Of a stretch of DNA of 64,000 nucleotides, positions 1-12,669 are shown piece by piece. Every line of letters begins with the position of its first letter. The first letter of the stretch is position 1. The notes beneath the pieces are model-generated. The model was not told the DNA's origin. It did not search any database and worked only from the letters and a program-made list of their open reading frames with translations. Position numbers and translations under genes: made by a program. This DNA comes from Acinetobacter rudis. Its GTDB lineage: Bacteria; Pseudomonadota; Gammaproteobacteria; Pseudomonadales; Moraxellaceae. The stretch is taken from the NCBI RefSeq assembly GCF_031157835.1, contig NZ_JAVIDR010000017.1, forward strand, positions 1 through 64,000. The letters are read 5' to 3'.

Positions 1-36
1 GGGTTACCCATGTGAGAGTAAGTCATCGCCAGCTCA
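1..36 (+). rRNA. rrf: 5S rRNA, 3' end only
   Basis: The first ~36 bases match the 3' part of a gamma-proteobacterial 5S rRNA: the GGG..CCC loop region, the conserved GAGAGTA(A/G)G stretch and the final GCCAG. A strong intrinsic terminator follows within 12 bases, as expected at the end of an rRNA operon. The rest of the operon lies left of the window. The exact 3' end is estimated by comparison with E. coli 5S. Confidence 0.85.
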
Positions 37-45
37 TTATTCTAA

Positions 46-79
46 AATCCCCCAGCTTAACGCTGGGGGATTTTTTTTA
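46..79 (+). terminator. Intrinsic terminator of the rRNA operon
   Basis: A perfect ATCCCCCAGC / GCTGGGGGAT stem with a TTAAC loop is followed at once by eight T residues. It lies directly downstream of the 5S rRNA tail. Confidence 0.9.
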
Positions 80-123
80 TTGGGGGAAAATACAATAAAA
101 AAATATAATCTCTCAAATAACGC

Positions 124-160
124 TAAAAATATCCCCTCGACATGTGTATGTGGAGGGGAA
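124..160 (-). terminator. Intrinsic terminator after the gltL-like gene
   Basis: CCCCTC pairs with GAGGGG (133-138 with 153-158) and inner ACAT/ATGT pairs extend the stem. On the minus strand it is followed by ATATTTTT. It sits 16 bases beyond the stop of the last gene of the minus-strand ABC operon. Confidence 0.75.
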
Positions 161-175
161 GAAGGTGCTATGTAC

Positions 176-919
176 TTAGTTAGCTATGGATATTTTTTCT
201 AGGAAGTAACGTGTGCGTTCATGTCGATTTTCTGAGTGCTCAAAGAACTCTTGAGTTGAACAGTCCTCAAGTATTTTTCCATGATCCATGAAGATAACTC
301 GGTCTGCTACTCTTTTGGCGAACCCCATTTCATGAGTAACACACATCATCGTCATGCCTTCTTTTGCTAATTGGGTCATTACTTCAAGGACCTCACCGAC
401 CATTTCAGGATCGAGTGCAGAAGTCGGTTCATCAAATAGCATACAAACCGGGTCCATACAAAGCCCACGAGCAATGGCAACACGTTGTTGTTGTCCCCCA
501 GAGAGTTGTGCTGGAAATTTATCTTTATGTATAAGTAAGCCTATTCGTTCTAGATATTGTAAGGCTTTCTTTTGTGCAGTTTCACGTGAACGTTTTAGTA
601 CTTTGATTTGAGCAATAGTAAGGTTATCTAAAACAGTCATATGCGGAAATAATTCGAAATGCTGAAATACCATACCAACGCGAGAGCGGAATTGGGCAAG
701 TTCGGTTGAGTTATTGTTTAATGAGTTTCCATCTACAATGATATTACCTTGTTGAAAGGGCTCAAGTACATTGATGGTCTTAATGAGTGTTGATTTTCCA
801 GAACCAGAAGGCCCACAAATAACCACTACTTCACCCTTTTCGATTTGAGCTGAACAGTCAGTTAATACTCGGAAATCTCCATACCATTTTGAGACGTGTT
901 GTATTTCAATCATGGACAT
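176..919 (-). CDS. gltL: Amino-acid ABC transporter ATP-binding protein (GltL-like)
   Basis: This is the cytoplasmic ATPase of a polar amino-acid importer. It shows Walker A (GPSGSGKST), the signature [14 protein letters not shown], Walker B with [10 protein letters not shown] and the H-loop in VTHEMGFA, all spaced as in the GltL/AatP/GlnQ family; the ~247-residue length is normal. It is the last gene of a minus-strand operon behind two permeases and a binding protein. Three in-frame ATGs lie at the start (925, 919, 913). I chose 919 because GGAG lies 7 bases upstream of it, while 925 would leave one base. The glutamate/aspartate assignment comes from the similarity of the whole operon to gltIJKL/aatJQMP; other acidic or neutral amino acids are possible substrates. 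Confidence 0.93.
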   Translation of the reverse strand: MSMIEIQHVSKWYGDFRVLTDCSAQIEKGEVVVICGPSGSGKSTLIKTINVLEPFQQGNIIVDGNSLNNNSTELAQFRSRVGMVFQHFELFPHMTVLDNLTIAQIKVLKRSRETAQKKALQYLERIGLLIHKDKFPAQLSGGQQQRVAIARGLCMDPVCMLFDEPTSALDPEMVGEVLEVMTQLAKEGMTMMCVTHEMGFAKRVADRVIFMDHGKILEDCSTQEFFEHSENRHERTRYFLEKISIAN

Positions 920-932
920 ATTCATTCTCCGA

Positions 933-1610
933 TTAACGAATAATAGCTATTTTGGGGTTTAATAGTTTAACGAGGCGAGATAAACCAAAAGAGATAACGA
1001 AATAAATTATTGCAACGATAAGGTAGAACGTTGCTTTTGTTTCAGAACCATAGGTATTGGCTAGTGTATTGGCATTGCCAAGTAGGTCTGGCGCACTTAT
1101 CACATAAACAAGTGAAACGTCTTGGAATAAAACAATAGATTGAGTAAGCAAAATTGGTAGCATATTGCGAAAAGCTTGAGGTAATACAATGTGTGCCATG
1201 GTTTGTTTATAGGTTAAGCCCAAAGCATAGCTTGCATGGCTTTGTCCTGTTGGAATGGACTGAATTCCTGAACGTACGATTTCAGAGAAAAAGGCAGCTT
1301 CAAATACAGCAAAAGTGACAATACTTGAAAATAACGGGCCATAATAAGTGTCGGTTTGGAAATCAAAAAATTTTGGTAATAGAAAATAGAAAATAAAAAT
1401 GACTTGAATTAGTGGAACTCCACGAAAAAAATCGACATAGAATTTAGCAAATTTACTTGCAAGTACATTTTTTGATAGGCGCATCATTGCTAGAGGTGTG
1501 CCAAGTAATATTCCCCCCATGATAGAGAGTATCGTTACAGTCAAGGTAAATTTAAAACCATTTAAAAGTGTAATACTTACATCAGGATGATTTAAAAGTG
1601 AAAAATCCAT
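933..1610 (-). CDS. gltK: Amino-acid ABC transporter permease (GltK-like)
   Basis: This inner-membrane permease belongs to the HisM/GltK family: hydrophobic segments throughout and the EAA-type loop around [26 protein letters not shown], which contacts the ATPase. The start at 1610 begins [10 protein letters not shown] and lies one base after the gltJ stop, with GGGAG 9 bases upstream. An upstream in-frame ATG at 1631 would overlap gltJ by 20 bases and is less likely. The resulting ~225 residues match the family. It should pair with the GltJ-like permease to form the membrane channel for substrate handed over by the periplasmic binding protein. Confidence 0.9.
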   Translation of the reverse strand: MDFSLLNHPDVSITLLNGFKFTLTVTILSIMGGILLGTPLAMMRLSKNVLASKFAKFYVDFFRGVPLIQVIFIFYFLLPKFFDFQTDTYYGPLFSSIVTFAVFEAAFFSEIVRSGIQSIPTGQSHASYALGLTYKQTMAHIVLPQAFRNMLPILLTQSIVLFQDVSLVYVISAPDLLGNANTLANTYGSETKATFYLIVAIIYFVISFGLSRLVKLLNPKIAIIR

Positions 1611-1611
1611 T

Positions 1612-2454
1612 TCATTTAACTCCCGATCCAAGCCCAGGTACAGACATGCGTCTTTCTATCCAGGACATTACATATTTAATGCTATAAGTAATGATGAGAT
1701 AAACGGGTGTTGAAAGCACAAGTATGACAATATCTTGTGAAGTTTCTTCTCTCATTGTCTTGGTATAAGCAAAAAAATTCAGAACACTTAATGCATAGAG
1801 CACAGCTGAATTCTTAAATACATTCATAGATTCAGAGGTGATCGTAGGCCAGATAGTACGATAGGCCACAGGAAGTATGACGTATTGGTAGCTTTGACTT
1901 TGGGTAAAACCTAAAGCATATGCAGCATATTTTTGTCCACGAGGAATGGTTTCTATACCTGCACGAACTTGTTCTGCAACTCGAGCAGCTGTATATAGTC
2001 CTAGTGCAAAAACACCTATACTTGCTGGATGGTCATTTAAAAGATTTTGCCACCAACCACCATTAACAATTTCTGCACTTCCTGTGCTATAGCTTGGAGG
2101 TAATAATTCTGGGAAAACAAATGCCCAGAAAAAGAGTTGAACAATTAATGGGATGTTTCTAAAAAGTTCAACATAACATGTGCCAGTAAAGTTAAGTGTT
2201 TTATTGGGAACAGTACGCATGATGCCAATGAGAGAACCAATTACAAAAGCAATAATAAAAGCAAGTAAGGCTGTCCAAAGCATAGTCCATACACCAGAGG
2301 ACAAAATTTGTAACCATGTGGGTGCATCTGCAAAGGCAGAGTAACTTGAGCCGCCAATACTTTGACAGACTGATTCTGCCCACGCTGCTTTATCAAGTGC
2401 ATATTCATTTGAAGGTAGACAGTAAGCAGTCCAATTGAGTGAGCCAACAGACAT
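1612..2454 (-). CDS. gltJ: Amino-acid ABC transporter permease (GltJ-like)
   Basis: This is the second permease of the importer, with an EAA loop (TAARVAEQVRAGIETIPRGQKYAAYALG) and several hydrophobic segments. At 280 residues it is about 30 longer than E. coli GltJ. The extra length is an N-terminal periplasmic-type segment with two cysteines (near residues 12 and 30) before the first clear membrane helix at about residue 55. It lies between the binding-protein gene (89-base gap) and gltK, so it is probably co-transcribed with both. Confidence 0.9.
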   Translation of the reverse strand: MSVGSLNWTAYCLPSNEYALDKAAWAESVCQSIGGSSYSAFADAPTWLQILSSGVWTMLWTALLAFIIAFVIGSLIGIMRTVPNKTLNFTGTCYVELFRNIPLIVQLFFWAFVFPELLPPSYSTGSAEIVNGGWWQNLLNDHPASIGVFALGLYTAARVAEQVRAGIETIPRGQKYAAYALGFTQSQSYQYVILPVAYRTIWPTITSESMNVFKNSAVLYALSVLNFFAYTKTMREETSQDIVILVLSTPVYLIITYSIKYVMSWIERRMSVPGLGSGVK

Positions 2455-2543
2455 TGATGCTCCTTAGAGATTAATGACAACATTGACCAATTAAAACCTT
2501 GGTACGTTGTAGGTTTTAATTGGTGTTAATGATTTATTCTTAA

Positions 2544-3434
2544 TTATTTAATGCCTTGGTCATTGGGGTTGGCTTTTAATTTTAGATATGAGCTGCTCAT
2601 AGGCATATTTAGATTGATGTTGCGTGGGGGGATTGGTGATTGAAACCATTTTTTGTAGAGTGTAGTCATCTGTCCATTTTTCCACATGTCGGTGACCACT
2701 CGATCGGCTATTGCTTTATATTTAGGATCGTTTTTAGGGAGCATAATGCCATAAGGTTCAGAGGACAGGACTGGTCCTATAACTTTAAATGCCTTGGGGT
2801 TGGATGATTTTGCAATTAAACCAGCGAGTATGTTGTCATCCATGACAAAAGCTGCTGCACGTCCAGAGGCCATCATGGCAAAAGAGTCAGCATGATCTTT
2901 ACCGTATACATTGTTTAGATGAATATTTTGCGTTTTAGCATTAAGTTTAATGTGTTTGTCAGAGGTGGTTCCTTGAGTTGTGACCACTGCTTTGCCATTT
3001 AGATCTGCAATGCTGTTAATAGCAGCATTGGCCTTTACGGCCATACGGATTTCAGCTACAAAGTAATTTGTAGAGAAACTGACTTGCTGTTGGCGTTGTA
3101 AAGAGTTGGTTGTCGTACCGCATTCCATATCGATATTACCTGCAAGCATTTCAGGAATACGCGTTGAGGAGGTCACTGCTTTATATTCAACTTTAAGCTT
3201 CGGCATTTTTAATTCTTGTTTAACTGCATTAGCAAAGTTGTTGCAAATGTCTATTGCGTAGCCTAGTGGTTGTCCATTAGCAATATAGGAAATAGGATCT
3301 GAAGACTCGCGATAGCCAATAATGATTTTTTCATTTTTTTTGATTTTGGCGAGTGTGTCAGCAGCATGTGCTTGGGGAAGAGCAGCGATCAATAATAGAC
3401 TTAAGCTGCAGGTTTTTGTAATAGATTTTATCAT
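2544..3434 (-). CDS. gltI: Periplasmic glutamate/aspartate-type binding protein (GltI-like)
   Basis: This is the family-3 solute-binding protein of the importer. A signal peptide covers the first ~24 residues (positive start, hydrophobic core, cleavage near AHA-A). The mature part begins with KIKKNEKIIIGYRESSDPISY and contains the GYAIDIC segment typical of amino-acid binding proteins; 296 residues is normal for GltI/AatJ. It is the first gene of the minus-strand operon, with AGGAG upstream of the ATG. Its leader DNA (3461-3532) holds two inverted repeats that may act in regulation. Exact substrate preference cannot be read from the sequence. Confidence 0.9.
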   Translation of the reverse strand: MIKSITKTCSLSLLLIAALPQAHAADTLAKIKKNEKIIIGYRESSDPISYIANGQPLGYAIDICNNFANAVKQELKMPKLKVEYKAVTSSTRIPEMLAGNIDMECGTTTNSLQRQQQVSFSTNYFVAEIRMAVKANAAINSIADLNGKAVVTTQGTTSDKHIKLNAKTQNIHLNNVYGKDHADSFAMMASGRAAAFVMDDNILAGLIAKSSNPKAFKVIGPVLSSEPYGIMLPKNDPKYKAIADRVVTDMWKNGQMTTLYKKWFQSPIPPRNINLNMPMSSSYLKLKANPNDQGIK

Positions 3435-3947
3435 TTAAGTAACTCCTTCATTTTGTATGAAACAGAACATGATCCATCATGTTTCTGTTGTATTTGAAAC
3501 TACAACACCATCGTGGAAAGATTGATGGTGTTTAAAACGGCTTTTGATGATGTTTGATTTTTTGTGAAAGTAACTTTGTTTAAATAAATTAAATAAAATA
3601 TCCGTCACATCATTTAAACAGTTTTTAGTTTTAGCATTGTATTTTTGATAAATATGCTATTTTTACTGGATTTTAGTAGAAAAAAAGCGTAAATCAAGCA
3701 TAATTTGGATAAATTTTAAAAATAATTTCTGAAAGTGGTATTTGAATAACGTGTTTATTATTAAGTTTAATTAGCATCTTGCAATTTTATTTCGGTATGT
3801 TTTTAAGTTATGTTTAATAATATCTAGTGGTTTTAAAACCTCAAAACAAAGGATGTACTTTAAATTTATGCATTATTGAAAATCTTATGCTATAAAAATA
3901 GTTCGGCATAATTTTTGCTAGTATTTTAGTGCATAGAGGGAGTAGAT
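3435..3947. other. 513-bp divergent spacer between gltI and rpoN
   Basis: This AT-rich spacer carries the promoters of the divergent glt operon and rpoN. Near gltI are two inverted repeats: 3461-3489 (AACAGAA.CATGAT against ATCATG.TTCTGTT, one-base bulge) and 3504-3532 (AACACCATC/GATGGTGTT, 11-base loop). The rest is T- and A-rich with no convincing ORF and no single promoter I would commit to. Confidence 0.6.
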
Positions 3948-5399
3948 ATGAAATTGTCAGTAGGATTAAAAGTTTCTAACTCGCTAGCACTAACACCTCA
4001 GCTTCAGCAAGCCATTCGTTTATTGCAGTTGTCTAGTTTAGAACTCGAGCAGGAAATTGAAATACAGCTTGAGACAAATCCACTCCTTGAACGTGTTGAG
4101 GATGAGCGTGTTCAAGTGAGCTTAGAAGAGTTTCAACAAGAGCAAGTGGAAAAAGAGCTCTCAGACACACTCAATGCAGATCATTTACCAGATGAATTAC
4201 CTGTGGATACACATTGGGATGATGTATATAGCCATCAACCAACAGGTTTAGAGCGCCCAGAGTATGAGGAGAGAGAGGATAGTCGAACTGAGAAAAATAC
4301 ACTTAAAAACCACATGCTTGATCAAATTAACCTGTTGAATTTTTCTCAACTTGATCGACTCATTGCATATTGTATTGTGGATGCTTTAGATGAAAGAGGC
4401 TATTTAGAGAGTAGCATTGATGAAATTGTAGTATCAGTACAAACGTTATTGGCTCAAATGCAGAGTGATCAAGAACTTGAAGCAGAAGAAGTGATTGTCG
4501 TTCTTAAGCATATCCAGCGTTTGGAACCCATTGGTATTGGGGCTCGTCATTTGGCTGAATGTTTAGCCATTCAATTACAAATGTTGCCAGCAGATACAGC
4601 ATACCGTACTGAAGCATTACGTTTAATAGATTGTTATGAATTGTTGATAGCAAATGACCTGAATAAATTAATGCGTCAAGCCGAATTAACTACAGATCAA
4701 TTGCAAGCAGCAGTTGCTTTGATGAAGCGTTTAACACCTTATCCTGGCTTAATTTTTTCTCAGCAAGAAAGCGATTATCAGATTCCCGATGTAGTTGTTT
4801 CGAAGAAGAATCAAGTTTGGCATGTGCAGCTTAATCCTGATGTTGTACCTAAACTTAGAGTGAATGACTTTTATGCCAATATGATTCGTCGTGCAGATAG
4901 TAGCCATGACAATCAATATTTAAAAAATCACTTACTCGAAGCAAAGAATTTTATAAAAAGTGTCGATGAACGACATAAAACATTATTGAGAGTGGCGAGT
5001 TGTATTGTAGAGCACCAACGCCAATTTCTTGAAATTGGTGCTGAGGGAATGATTCCATTAATTTTGCGTGATATTGCTGAGGAAGTAGGCCTACATGAGT
5101 CAACTGTTTCGCGTGTAACAACGAATAAGTATTTATTGACACCTCGTGGGCTTTTTGAATTGAAATACTTTTTTTCCAGTCATGTTGGTATGAGTGAAGG
5201 GGGAGAAATGTCATCTACTGCGATTCGAGCAAAGATTAAAAAATTGATTGCGGAAGAAAATCCACGTAAACCATTGTCTGATAATAGTATTGCAGCATTA
5301 CTCAAAGAACAGGGAATTGATGTTGCTCGTAGGACAGTTGCGAAGTATCGCGAATCGTTACATATTGCATCATCATCTGACAGAAAAATCTTGATCTAA
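3948..5399 (+). CDS. rpoN: RNA polymerase sigma-54 factor
   Basis: Sigma-54 directs RNA polymerase to -24/-12 promoters and needs an enhancer-binding AAA+ activator to open them. Region I is glutamine- and leucine-rich (LTPQLQQAIRLLQLSSLELEQ, residues 16-36), followed by an acidic linker, the core-binding domain, an HTH around EEVGLHESTVSRVTTNKY, and the RpoN box ARRTVAKYRE at residues 460-469. Length (483) is normal. hpf follows 127 bases downstream, the usual rpoN neighbour. No second sigma-54 gene or sigma-54 activator is seen in the window. Confidence 0.97.
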   Translation: MKLSVGLKVSNSLALTPQLQQAIRLLQLSSLELEQEIEIQLETNPLLERVEDERVQVSLEEFQQEQVEKELSDTLNADHLPDELPVDTHWDDVYSHQPTGLERPEYEEREDSRTEKNTLKNHMLDQINLLNFSQLDRLIAYCIVDALDERGYLESSIDEIVVSVQTLLAQMQSDQELEAEEVIVVLKHIQRLEPIGIGARHLAECLAIQLQMLPADTAYRTEALRLIDCYELLIANDLNKLMRQAELTTDQLQAAVALMKRLTPYPGLIFSQQESDYQIPDVVVSKKNQVWHVQLNPDVVPKLRVNDFYANMIRRADSSHDNQYLKNHLLEAKNFIKSVDERHKTLLRVASCIVEHQRQFLEIGAEGMIPLILRDIAEEVGLHESTVSRVTTNKYLLTPRGLFELKYFFSSHVGMSEGGEMSSTAIRAKIKKLIAEENPRKPLSDNSIAALLKEQGIDVARRTVAKYRESLHIASSSDRKILI

Positions 5400-5526
5400 C
5401 TTTTGAGATCAAACTATCCTAAGTGTTCATTATGACAAAATAATGAACTGTAAATTTGGAAAGGTTTAAATGATAAGACATTATTTTTTGAATCCGAAAT
5501 GACCAGGCTTAAAAGAGGGATGGACT

Positions 5527-5862
5527 ATGCAAATATCGATTCGTGGGCATCATCTAAGTATTACTCCTGCTATTGAAGAAACTGTACGTCAAAAGTTCCA
5601 ACAGATGACCAAACATATTGATCAGATAAGTAGTATGCAGATAAAACTTAGTAAAGATCATCAAGTAGATCAGCGATCCAAAAAGGGGAGTGATAATCAT
5701 ATTGCTGAAGCGATAGTGCGTCTACCAGGTGTAGAATTCTTTGCTCAAGCCTCTGCCGATGATATGTATCTGTCTATTCGTAAACTCATTGAAAAAATCA
5801 AAAAACAATTGCAGCGTTATCGGGCAATGCAAAGTAATATTTCAATGATTCCACTTAATTAA
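5527..5862 (+). CDS. hpf: Ribosome hibernation promoting factor, short form
   Basis: This small protein binds 30S subunits in stationary phase and promotes inactive 100S dimers. It has the beta-alpha-beta-beta-beta-alpha composition of the HPF/YfiA family, beginning MQISIRGHHLSITPAIEETV and ending in a basic helix (KLIEKIKKQLQRYR). At 111 residues it is the short form without the C-terminal dimerisation domain of long HPF. It lies downstream of rpoN and is followed by a terminator. Confidence 0.93.
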   Translation: MQISIRGHHLSITPAIEETVRQKFQQMTKHIDQISSMQIKLSKDHQVDQRSKKGSDNHIAEAIVRLPGVEFFAQASADDMYLSIRKLIEKIKKQLQRYRAMQSNISMIPLN

Positions 5863-5874
5863 TTTTCTTGTTTT

Positions 5875-5915
5875 AAAGTAAATGGGTCATTCATTTGATG
5901 ACCTATTTACTTTTT
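5875..5915 (+). terminator. Intrinsic terminator after hpf
   Basis: AGTAAAT and GGTCAT pair with ATGACC and ATTTACT around a CATTTG-type loop, and TTTTT follows. It ends the rpoN-hpf transcript. Confidence 0.8.
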
Positions 5916-6083
5916 ATGAGTTATCGTTATTGTCTCTTTTATGATCTAAAATCACTGACAACAGATAAAACAAAGGATAAATTTGTTTTTCTTAATAATA
6001 TTTGTATGAATTAATGAATTGTTGCGGTGAGTTTAGTAAAATAGCCAACTTTTACACTGTCACGCCTATGAGAGGTCTTTGCA

Positions 6084-6335
6084 ATGAATAGTGAGCAACT
6101 CACTGAGATACTAAAAACAGCTTTTCCTGAGGCACAAGTGACTGTAAATGGGCAAGCAGGTAAATTTGATCTTCGTATTGTTGATGATCAGTTTGAGTCA
6201 AAAAGACAAGTTGCACGCCAACAAGCGGTTTATGCACCATTAAATTCATATATTGCTAGTGGTGAAGTGCATGCAGTTACGATTAAAGCAATGACAAAAG
6301 AAGAATGGCGTAAAGCAAGTTTATTTGGAGTTTAG
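6084..6335 (+). CDS. ibaG: BolA-family protein IbaG
   Basis: This 83-residue BolA-like protein begins MNSEQLTEILKTAFPEAQV and keeps the RQQAVYAPL segment of the family. IbaG/YrbA proteins partner with monothiol glutaredoxins in Fe-S handling. It lies 6 bases before murA, the position ibaG holds in many gamma-proteobacteria, so the two are probably co-transcribed. GAGAGG lies upstream of the ATG at ribosome-binding distance. Confidence 0.92.
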   Translation: MNSEQLTEILKTAFPEAQVTVNGQAGKFDLRIVDDQFESKRQVARQQAVYAPLNSYIASGEVHAVTIKAMTKEEWRKASLFGV

Positions 6336-8302
<1,967 letters not shown>

Positions 8303-8331
8303 CATATTGTTTAATCATAAGTTGTAAGCTT

Positions 8332-8367
8332 TAAAAAAAGGAAGATAATACTTTATCTTCCTTTTTT
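8332..8367 (+). terminator. Intrinsic terminator after hisG
   Basis: GGAAGATAA pairs with TTATCTTCC around a short loop, flanked by an A-run and followed by six T residues. It closes the ibaG-murA-hisG unit and separates it from hisD. Confidence 0.85.
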
Positions 8368-8525
8368 CATGTCATTTATTTGTTGGAATGAAGATTGGTC
8401 GTTCTTATGTTGGCTGTTGTGATAAAAAAACATGCTTTGCACAGAGAATCATCATAATATCTTGCGCACATCACCGTTGAAACAGGTTACACTTGGGCTT
8501 TCTTCTTTAACTGGTGGGTAAATTG

Positions 8526-9818
8526 ATGCGACGTTTATCGACTCAGGATCAAAATTTTAAACAGGTTTTTGCTGACCTGTTGGCTTTTGAAACCGTGAGT
8601 GATCCTGAACTTTTAAAAACTGTTGATCAAATCATTGCTGAAGTACGTCAACATGGTGATTCACATGTATTGCATTTAACACAACAGTTCGATCGACATC
8701 CTGCGCATCAGTTTTCAGATCTGGAACTTTCTCAAGCACAACTAAAAGCAGCCTTTGATGATTTAGATGCTGACGTTCGTGCTGCCCTACAGTTGGCTGC
8801 AGAACGTATTCGTGAATTTCATCAGGCTCAGAAACAAGAAGGTTGGCAATATGTTGACGCTTTGGGCAATACTTTAGGGCAGAAAGTTACTCCTTTGGAT
8901 CGTGTGGGTATTTATGTACCTGGTGGTTTGGCATCTTATCCTTCTTCTGTATTGATGAATGCCATTCCTGCACATGTTGCAGGTGTGCCTGAAATTGTAA
9001 TGGTTGTGCCAGCACCAAAGGGTGAGTTAAATCCATTGGTTCTTGCTGCGGCACATTTGGCTGGAGTACACCGTGTATTTACCATTGGTGGTGCACAGGC
9101 TGTTGCAGCTTTAGCTTATGGAACAGAGACTATTCCTGCTGTTGATAAAATTACAGGCCCTGGTAACCGTTTTGTTGCTGCTGCAAAACGTGCGGTATTC
9201 GGTCAAGTTGGTATTGACATGATTGCAGGCCCTTCTGAAATCTTGGTCTATGCTGAGGGTGACAACAATGCTGAATGGTTAGCAATGGATGTGTTATCTC
9301 AAGCAGAACACGATACTGTAGCACAAGCAATATTTATTAGTCCGGATCAACAGTTGTTGGATCAAGTTGCCACAGCAATTGAACAGCATTTGCAAGCTTT
9401 GCCTAAGGCTGAGATTGCGCGTGAATCTATTGCTAATCGTGGTGCGTTAGTTCTGGTTAAAGATCGTCAAGAGGCAATTGATTTAATTAATCAAGTTGCA
9501 CCAGAACACCTAGAACTGTGCTTAGATGAAGCGGAACAGATGGCAAAAAGCGTACGTCACGCTGGCGCAATTTTTATGGGACGTCATACACCAGAAGCGA
9601 TTGGTGACTACTGTGCAGGCCCAAATCATGTACTTCCAACATCAGGTACAGCGCGTTTTTCTTCACCTCTTGGTGTTTATGACTTCCAAAAGCGTTCAAG
9701 CCTGATTATGTGTTCAGCAGAGGGTGTTCAAAGTTTGGCTAAAGCGGCCGATCTTCTTGCACAAAAAGAAGATTTAGATGCGCATGCTCGCTCTGCCCGT
9801 TATCGTTATCAGCCTTAA
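8526..9818 (+). CDS. hisD: Histidinol dehydrogenase
   Basis: HisD is the Zn- and NAD-dependent enzyme of the last two oxidation steps from histidinol to histidine. It contains [31 protein letters not shown], the SQAEHDT zinc-ligand region and APEHLEL near the C-terminus. I chose the ATG at 8526 ([11 protein letters not shown], 430 residues), with GGTGGG 7 bases upstream; an in-frame GTG at 8514 would add four residues. It stands alone after the hisG terminator, and hisC follows 133 bases on. Confidence 0.96.
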   Translation: MRRLSTQDQNFKQVFADLLAFETVSDPELLKTVDQIIAEVRQHGDSHVLHLTQQFDRHPAHQFSDLELSQAQLKAAFDDLDADVRAALQLAAERIREFHQAQKQEGWQYVDALGNTLGQKVTPLDRVGIYVPGGLASYPSSVLMNAIPAHVAGVPEIVMVVPAPKGELNPLVLAAAHLAGVHRVFTIGGAQAVAALAYGTETIPAVDKITGPGNRFVAAAKRAVFGQVGIDMIAGPSEILVYAEGDNNAEWLAMDVLSQAEHDTVAQAIFISPDQQLLDQVATAIEQHLQALPKAEIARESIANRGALVLVKDRQEAIDLINQVAPEHLELCLDEAEQMAKSVRHAGAIFMGRHTPEAIGDYCAGPNHVLPTSGTARFSSPLGVYDFQKRSSLIMCSAEGVQSLAKAADLLAQKEDLDAHARSARYRYQP

Positions 9819-9951
9819 AGGCTGAGTATGAGTTAGAAGGGACTGTGATGGTCAGATTGTTTCATCGCAGTCTGATCACACTATGCTGCTTATGCTTTAA
9901 TTAACGCATAAAAAGCAGTGTATATAGGCAATAATGACATAGGTTAATAAG

Positions 9952-11043
9952 ATGTCTACTCAAATCAGTGCAGAACAAAAGCAGTTTTGGAGTCCTTCAG
10001 TACGTGCTTTAGAGCCGTATGTACCAGGTGAACAACCGAAGATTCAAAATTTACTTAAATTAAATACGAATGAAAATCCATATCCACCATCAGCTGCTGT
10101 AGTACAAGCAGTACAAGATGTGTTAGCACATAGTGCAGATGCTTTACGTTTATATCCAGATCCAGATGCAAGTGTTTTAAAACAAGCAATTGCTACACAA
10201 CAACAAGTTGATGCAACTCAAGTTTTTGTTGGTAATGGTTCTGATGAAGTGTTAGCACATATTTTTAGAGCTTTCTTTGTTAAAGAAAAAGCAATTTTAT
10301 ATCCAGATATTAGTTATAGCTTTTATCCGGTTTATAGTCAGTTCTTTGGTCTTAAAACAAAAGTTGTTGCTTTAAGTGATGCTTTTGAAATTGAACCTAG
10401 CGATTACCAGCAAGAGAATGACGGCATTATTATTGCAAATCCTAATGCACCAACAGGAATTGCATTAAGCTTAACTGCAATTGAACAAATTTTGCAGATG
10501 AATCCTCATTCAGTCGTAGTCATTGATGAGGCTTATGTTGATTTTGGTGCTGAGTCCGCTGTGACCTTGGTGAATAAATACCAAAACTTAGTGGTTTGTC
10601 AAACCACTTCTAAGTCACGCTCTTTAGCAGGACTTCGGGTTGGTTTTGCAATTGCACAAGCACATTTGATCAGCGCGTTAGAGGCAGTAAAGAATAGTTT
10701 TAACTCTTATCCTATTGATCGTTTTGCTTTAGCTGCGGCAGTTGCTTCTTTTGAAGATCAAGCCTACTTTGAGCAACAGTGTGAAAAAGTAATGCAGAGT
10801 CGTGAACGATTAACAACTGGTTTGACTGCTTTAGGCTTCAATGTTCTACCATCAAAAGCTAATTTTGTCTTTGCTCAATTGCCTAATCATGATGCAGCAC
10901 AATTAGCGCAGGAATTACGTGAGCAGGGGATTATTGTACGTTACTTTAATAAGGAACGTATTAATCAGCACTTACGTATTACAGTCGGGACTGATGAACA
11001 AAATCAACGTTTATTGGATACGCTAAAAGCGATTTTAGTTTAA
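9952..11043 (+). CDS. hisC: Histidinol-phosphate aminotransferase
   Basis: This PLP-dependent class I/II aminotransferase converts imidazole-acetol phosphate to histidinol phosphate. It has the [11 protein letters not shown] start of HisC, NPNAPTG, the IDEAYVDF segment and the PLP lysine K221 in [14 protein letters not shown], with 363 residues in total. Its last bases overlap the end of convergent pabB (shared 11040-11043). With hisG and hisD it forms a partial, spread-out his locus. Confidence 0.95.
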   Translation: MSTQISAEQKQFWSPSVRALEPYVPGEQPKIQNLLKLNTNENPYPPSAAVVQAVQDVLAHSADALRLYPDPDASVLKQAIATQQQVDATQVFVGNGSDEVLAHIFRAFFVKEKAILYPDISYSFYPVYSQFFGLKTKVVALSDAFEIEPSDYQQENDGIIIANPNAPTGIALSLTAIEQILQMNPHSVVVIDEAYVDFGAESAVTLVNKYQNLVVCQTTSKSRSLAGLRVGFAIAQAHLISALEAVKNSFNSYPIDRFALAAAVASFEDQAYFEQQCEKVMQSRERLTTGLTALGFNVLPSKANFVFAQLPNHDAAQLAQELREQGIIVRYFNKERINQHLRITVGTDEQNQRLLDTLKAILV

Positions 11044-12413
11044 GGTGTTTCTCGCTGCCATGTATTGATGAGTTCAAGCATGGCAGATACTTTGTCCAAA
11101 CATTCTTGATATTCAGCATCACAATCAGATGCAATCGTAATGCCACCTCCTGCCCATATACTTAATTGATTTTGATACTTTTGAATAGAACGAATCAAAA
11201 TATTCCAGCTACCAGTGCCATTAAAATTAAAATAGCCCATACTGCCACAGTAGGCACCACGTGGTGCAGCCTCTAATTCTTCAATAATTTGCATTGCCCG
11301 TATTTTAGGGGCTCCCGTAATTGACCCACCAGGAAGAGCTGAGAGCAATAAATTGAGTGGATTAACATCTGCTTTTAATGTGGCATGAATTTCACTCACC
11401 ATATGATGGACTTGATTAAAAGATTCAATAGCAAACAATTGAGGTGTTTTTACTGAGCCTATTTCAGCATAAACACTGAGATCATTACGCAATAAATCCA
11501 CGATCATGAGGTTCTCAGCCTGATCTTTTGTAGAGTTAATCAGTTGCTGTTTGTTGATTTGATCTTGTACAGGGTCGGCATCACGTGGCATCGTGCCTTT
11601 AATAGGTTTGGTGATGAGTTTTTGTTGTGTTGAAAACTCTATAAATAGTTCAGGTGAACAACTGAGTAATTCAAATTCATCTAATTTTAAGTAACCTGAA
11701 TAAGGTGCTTGGGTGAGTTGCCAAAATTGTTCTGCTGTATGAATAAGTGATCCAGTTGCTTCAGCAGTAAAGGCCTGAGTAAGATTTATTTGATAACAGT
11801 CTCCCGCAATAATGTAGTCTTGAATGCGTTGAAAGGCGTGTTGATATTGCGCTTTAGACCATTTGGCTGCACATTTTTGATTTAAAGAGAACCTGTCAAG
11901 TTGCTGTGCTGGATCTTTTAAGTATTGTTCCAATTTTTGTTTTAAATACAGCAAATCTTGCTGTGCAGTAATAGCATCATTGTGGCTATAAAAAAACCAA
12001 GCGGATTGTTCCTTTTTTAAATAACTGTGGTAACAGCCTAAATAAACTTGAGGCTGATTGAGTCCTGGGCTGGAGATAAATTGGGAAGCTGCAAAATTAT
12101 AGTCAATAAAACCCATATACCCCCCCTCAAAGCCAGTTTGAGTGCTCTGGACTTCATCTGGATGAATGGGAAATGTATGACTTAAAGATGCGTTATCGTT
12201 AGTTTCTTTGTATTGATTAAAGCCATTCTTTTGAAAATATTGCCATTTTTTATTTTTAAATAATACGTAATGGTCAGGTAAAAAGCCGATACAGGGATGA
12301 TTATTGTCGTTTAAATAAATACAGCCATATAAATCACTAAATGCTTGTAAAATAATAGGGGCGTTTAGGTCAGAATTGGCAAAAAATTCTTTAAAAATTG
12401 GTTTAGTTGACAT
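11040..12413 (-). CDS. pabB: Aminodeoxychorismate synthase component I
   Basis: PabB converts chorismate to 4-amino-4-deoxychorismate for folate, with an amidotransferase partner. The chorismate-binding domain shows [17 protein letters not shown] and [19 protein letters not shown], followed by [11 protein letters not shown]; these fit PabB better than TrpE or isochorismate synthase. A TTG at 12422 is an alternative start; I prefer the ATG at 12413 ([11 protein letters not shown], 457 residues). It converges on hisC with a four-base overlap, leaving no room for a separate terminator. Confidence 0.92.
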   Translation of the reverse strand: MSTKPIFKEFFANSDLNAPIILQAFSDLYGCIYLNDNNHPCIGFLPDHYVLFKNKKWQYFQKNGFNQYKETNDNASLSHTFPIHPDEVQSTQTGFEGGYMGFIDYNFAASQFISSPGLNQPQVYLGCYHSYLKKEQSAWFFYSHNDAITAQQDLLYLKQKLEQYLKDPAQQLDRFSLNQKCAAKWSKAQYQHAFQRIQDYIIAGDCYQINLTQAFTAEATGSLIHTAEQFWQLTQAPYSGYLKLDEFELLSCSPELFIEFSTQQKLITKPIKGTMPRDADPVQDQINKQQLINSTKDQAENLMIVDLLRNDLSVYAEIGSVKTPQLFAIESFNQVHHMVSEIHATLKADVNPLNLLLSALPGGSITGAPKIRAMQIIEELEAAPRGAYCGSMGYFNFNGTGSWNILIRSIQKYQNQLSIWAGGGITIASDCDAEYQECLDKVSAMLELINTWQRETP

Positions 12414-12669
12414 TGCAAACAATAATATTTAGGTTACGCTATTTTACTACAGTTCGTGATAGGGTTGTGCATTTACCGTTTATCGGGATTTGGTTAATTT
12501 ATTGATCTGTAATGTTGAACAAAAAACATCAAAAGGTTAATTTGTAAAAGCTTGAGATGTTATGCAAAAAAAGTAGTTTTTGCATTGTATTTAATTAAAA
12601 AACAAAAAACCGCGACAAGGACACTACGGATAGTAGTAAACAATGAAAAGGGTTTTTGGGAGAAAACGT

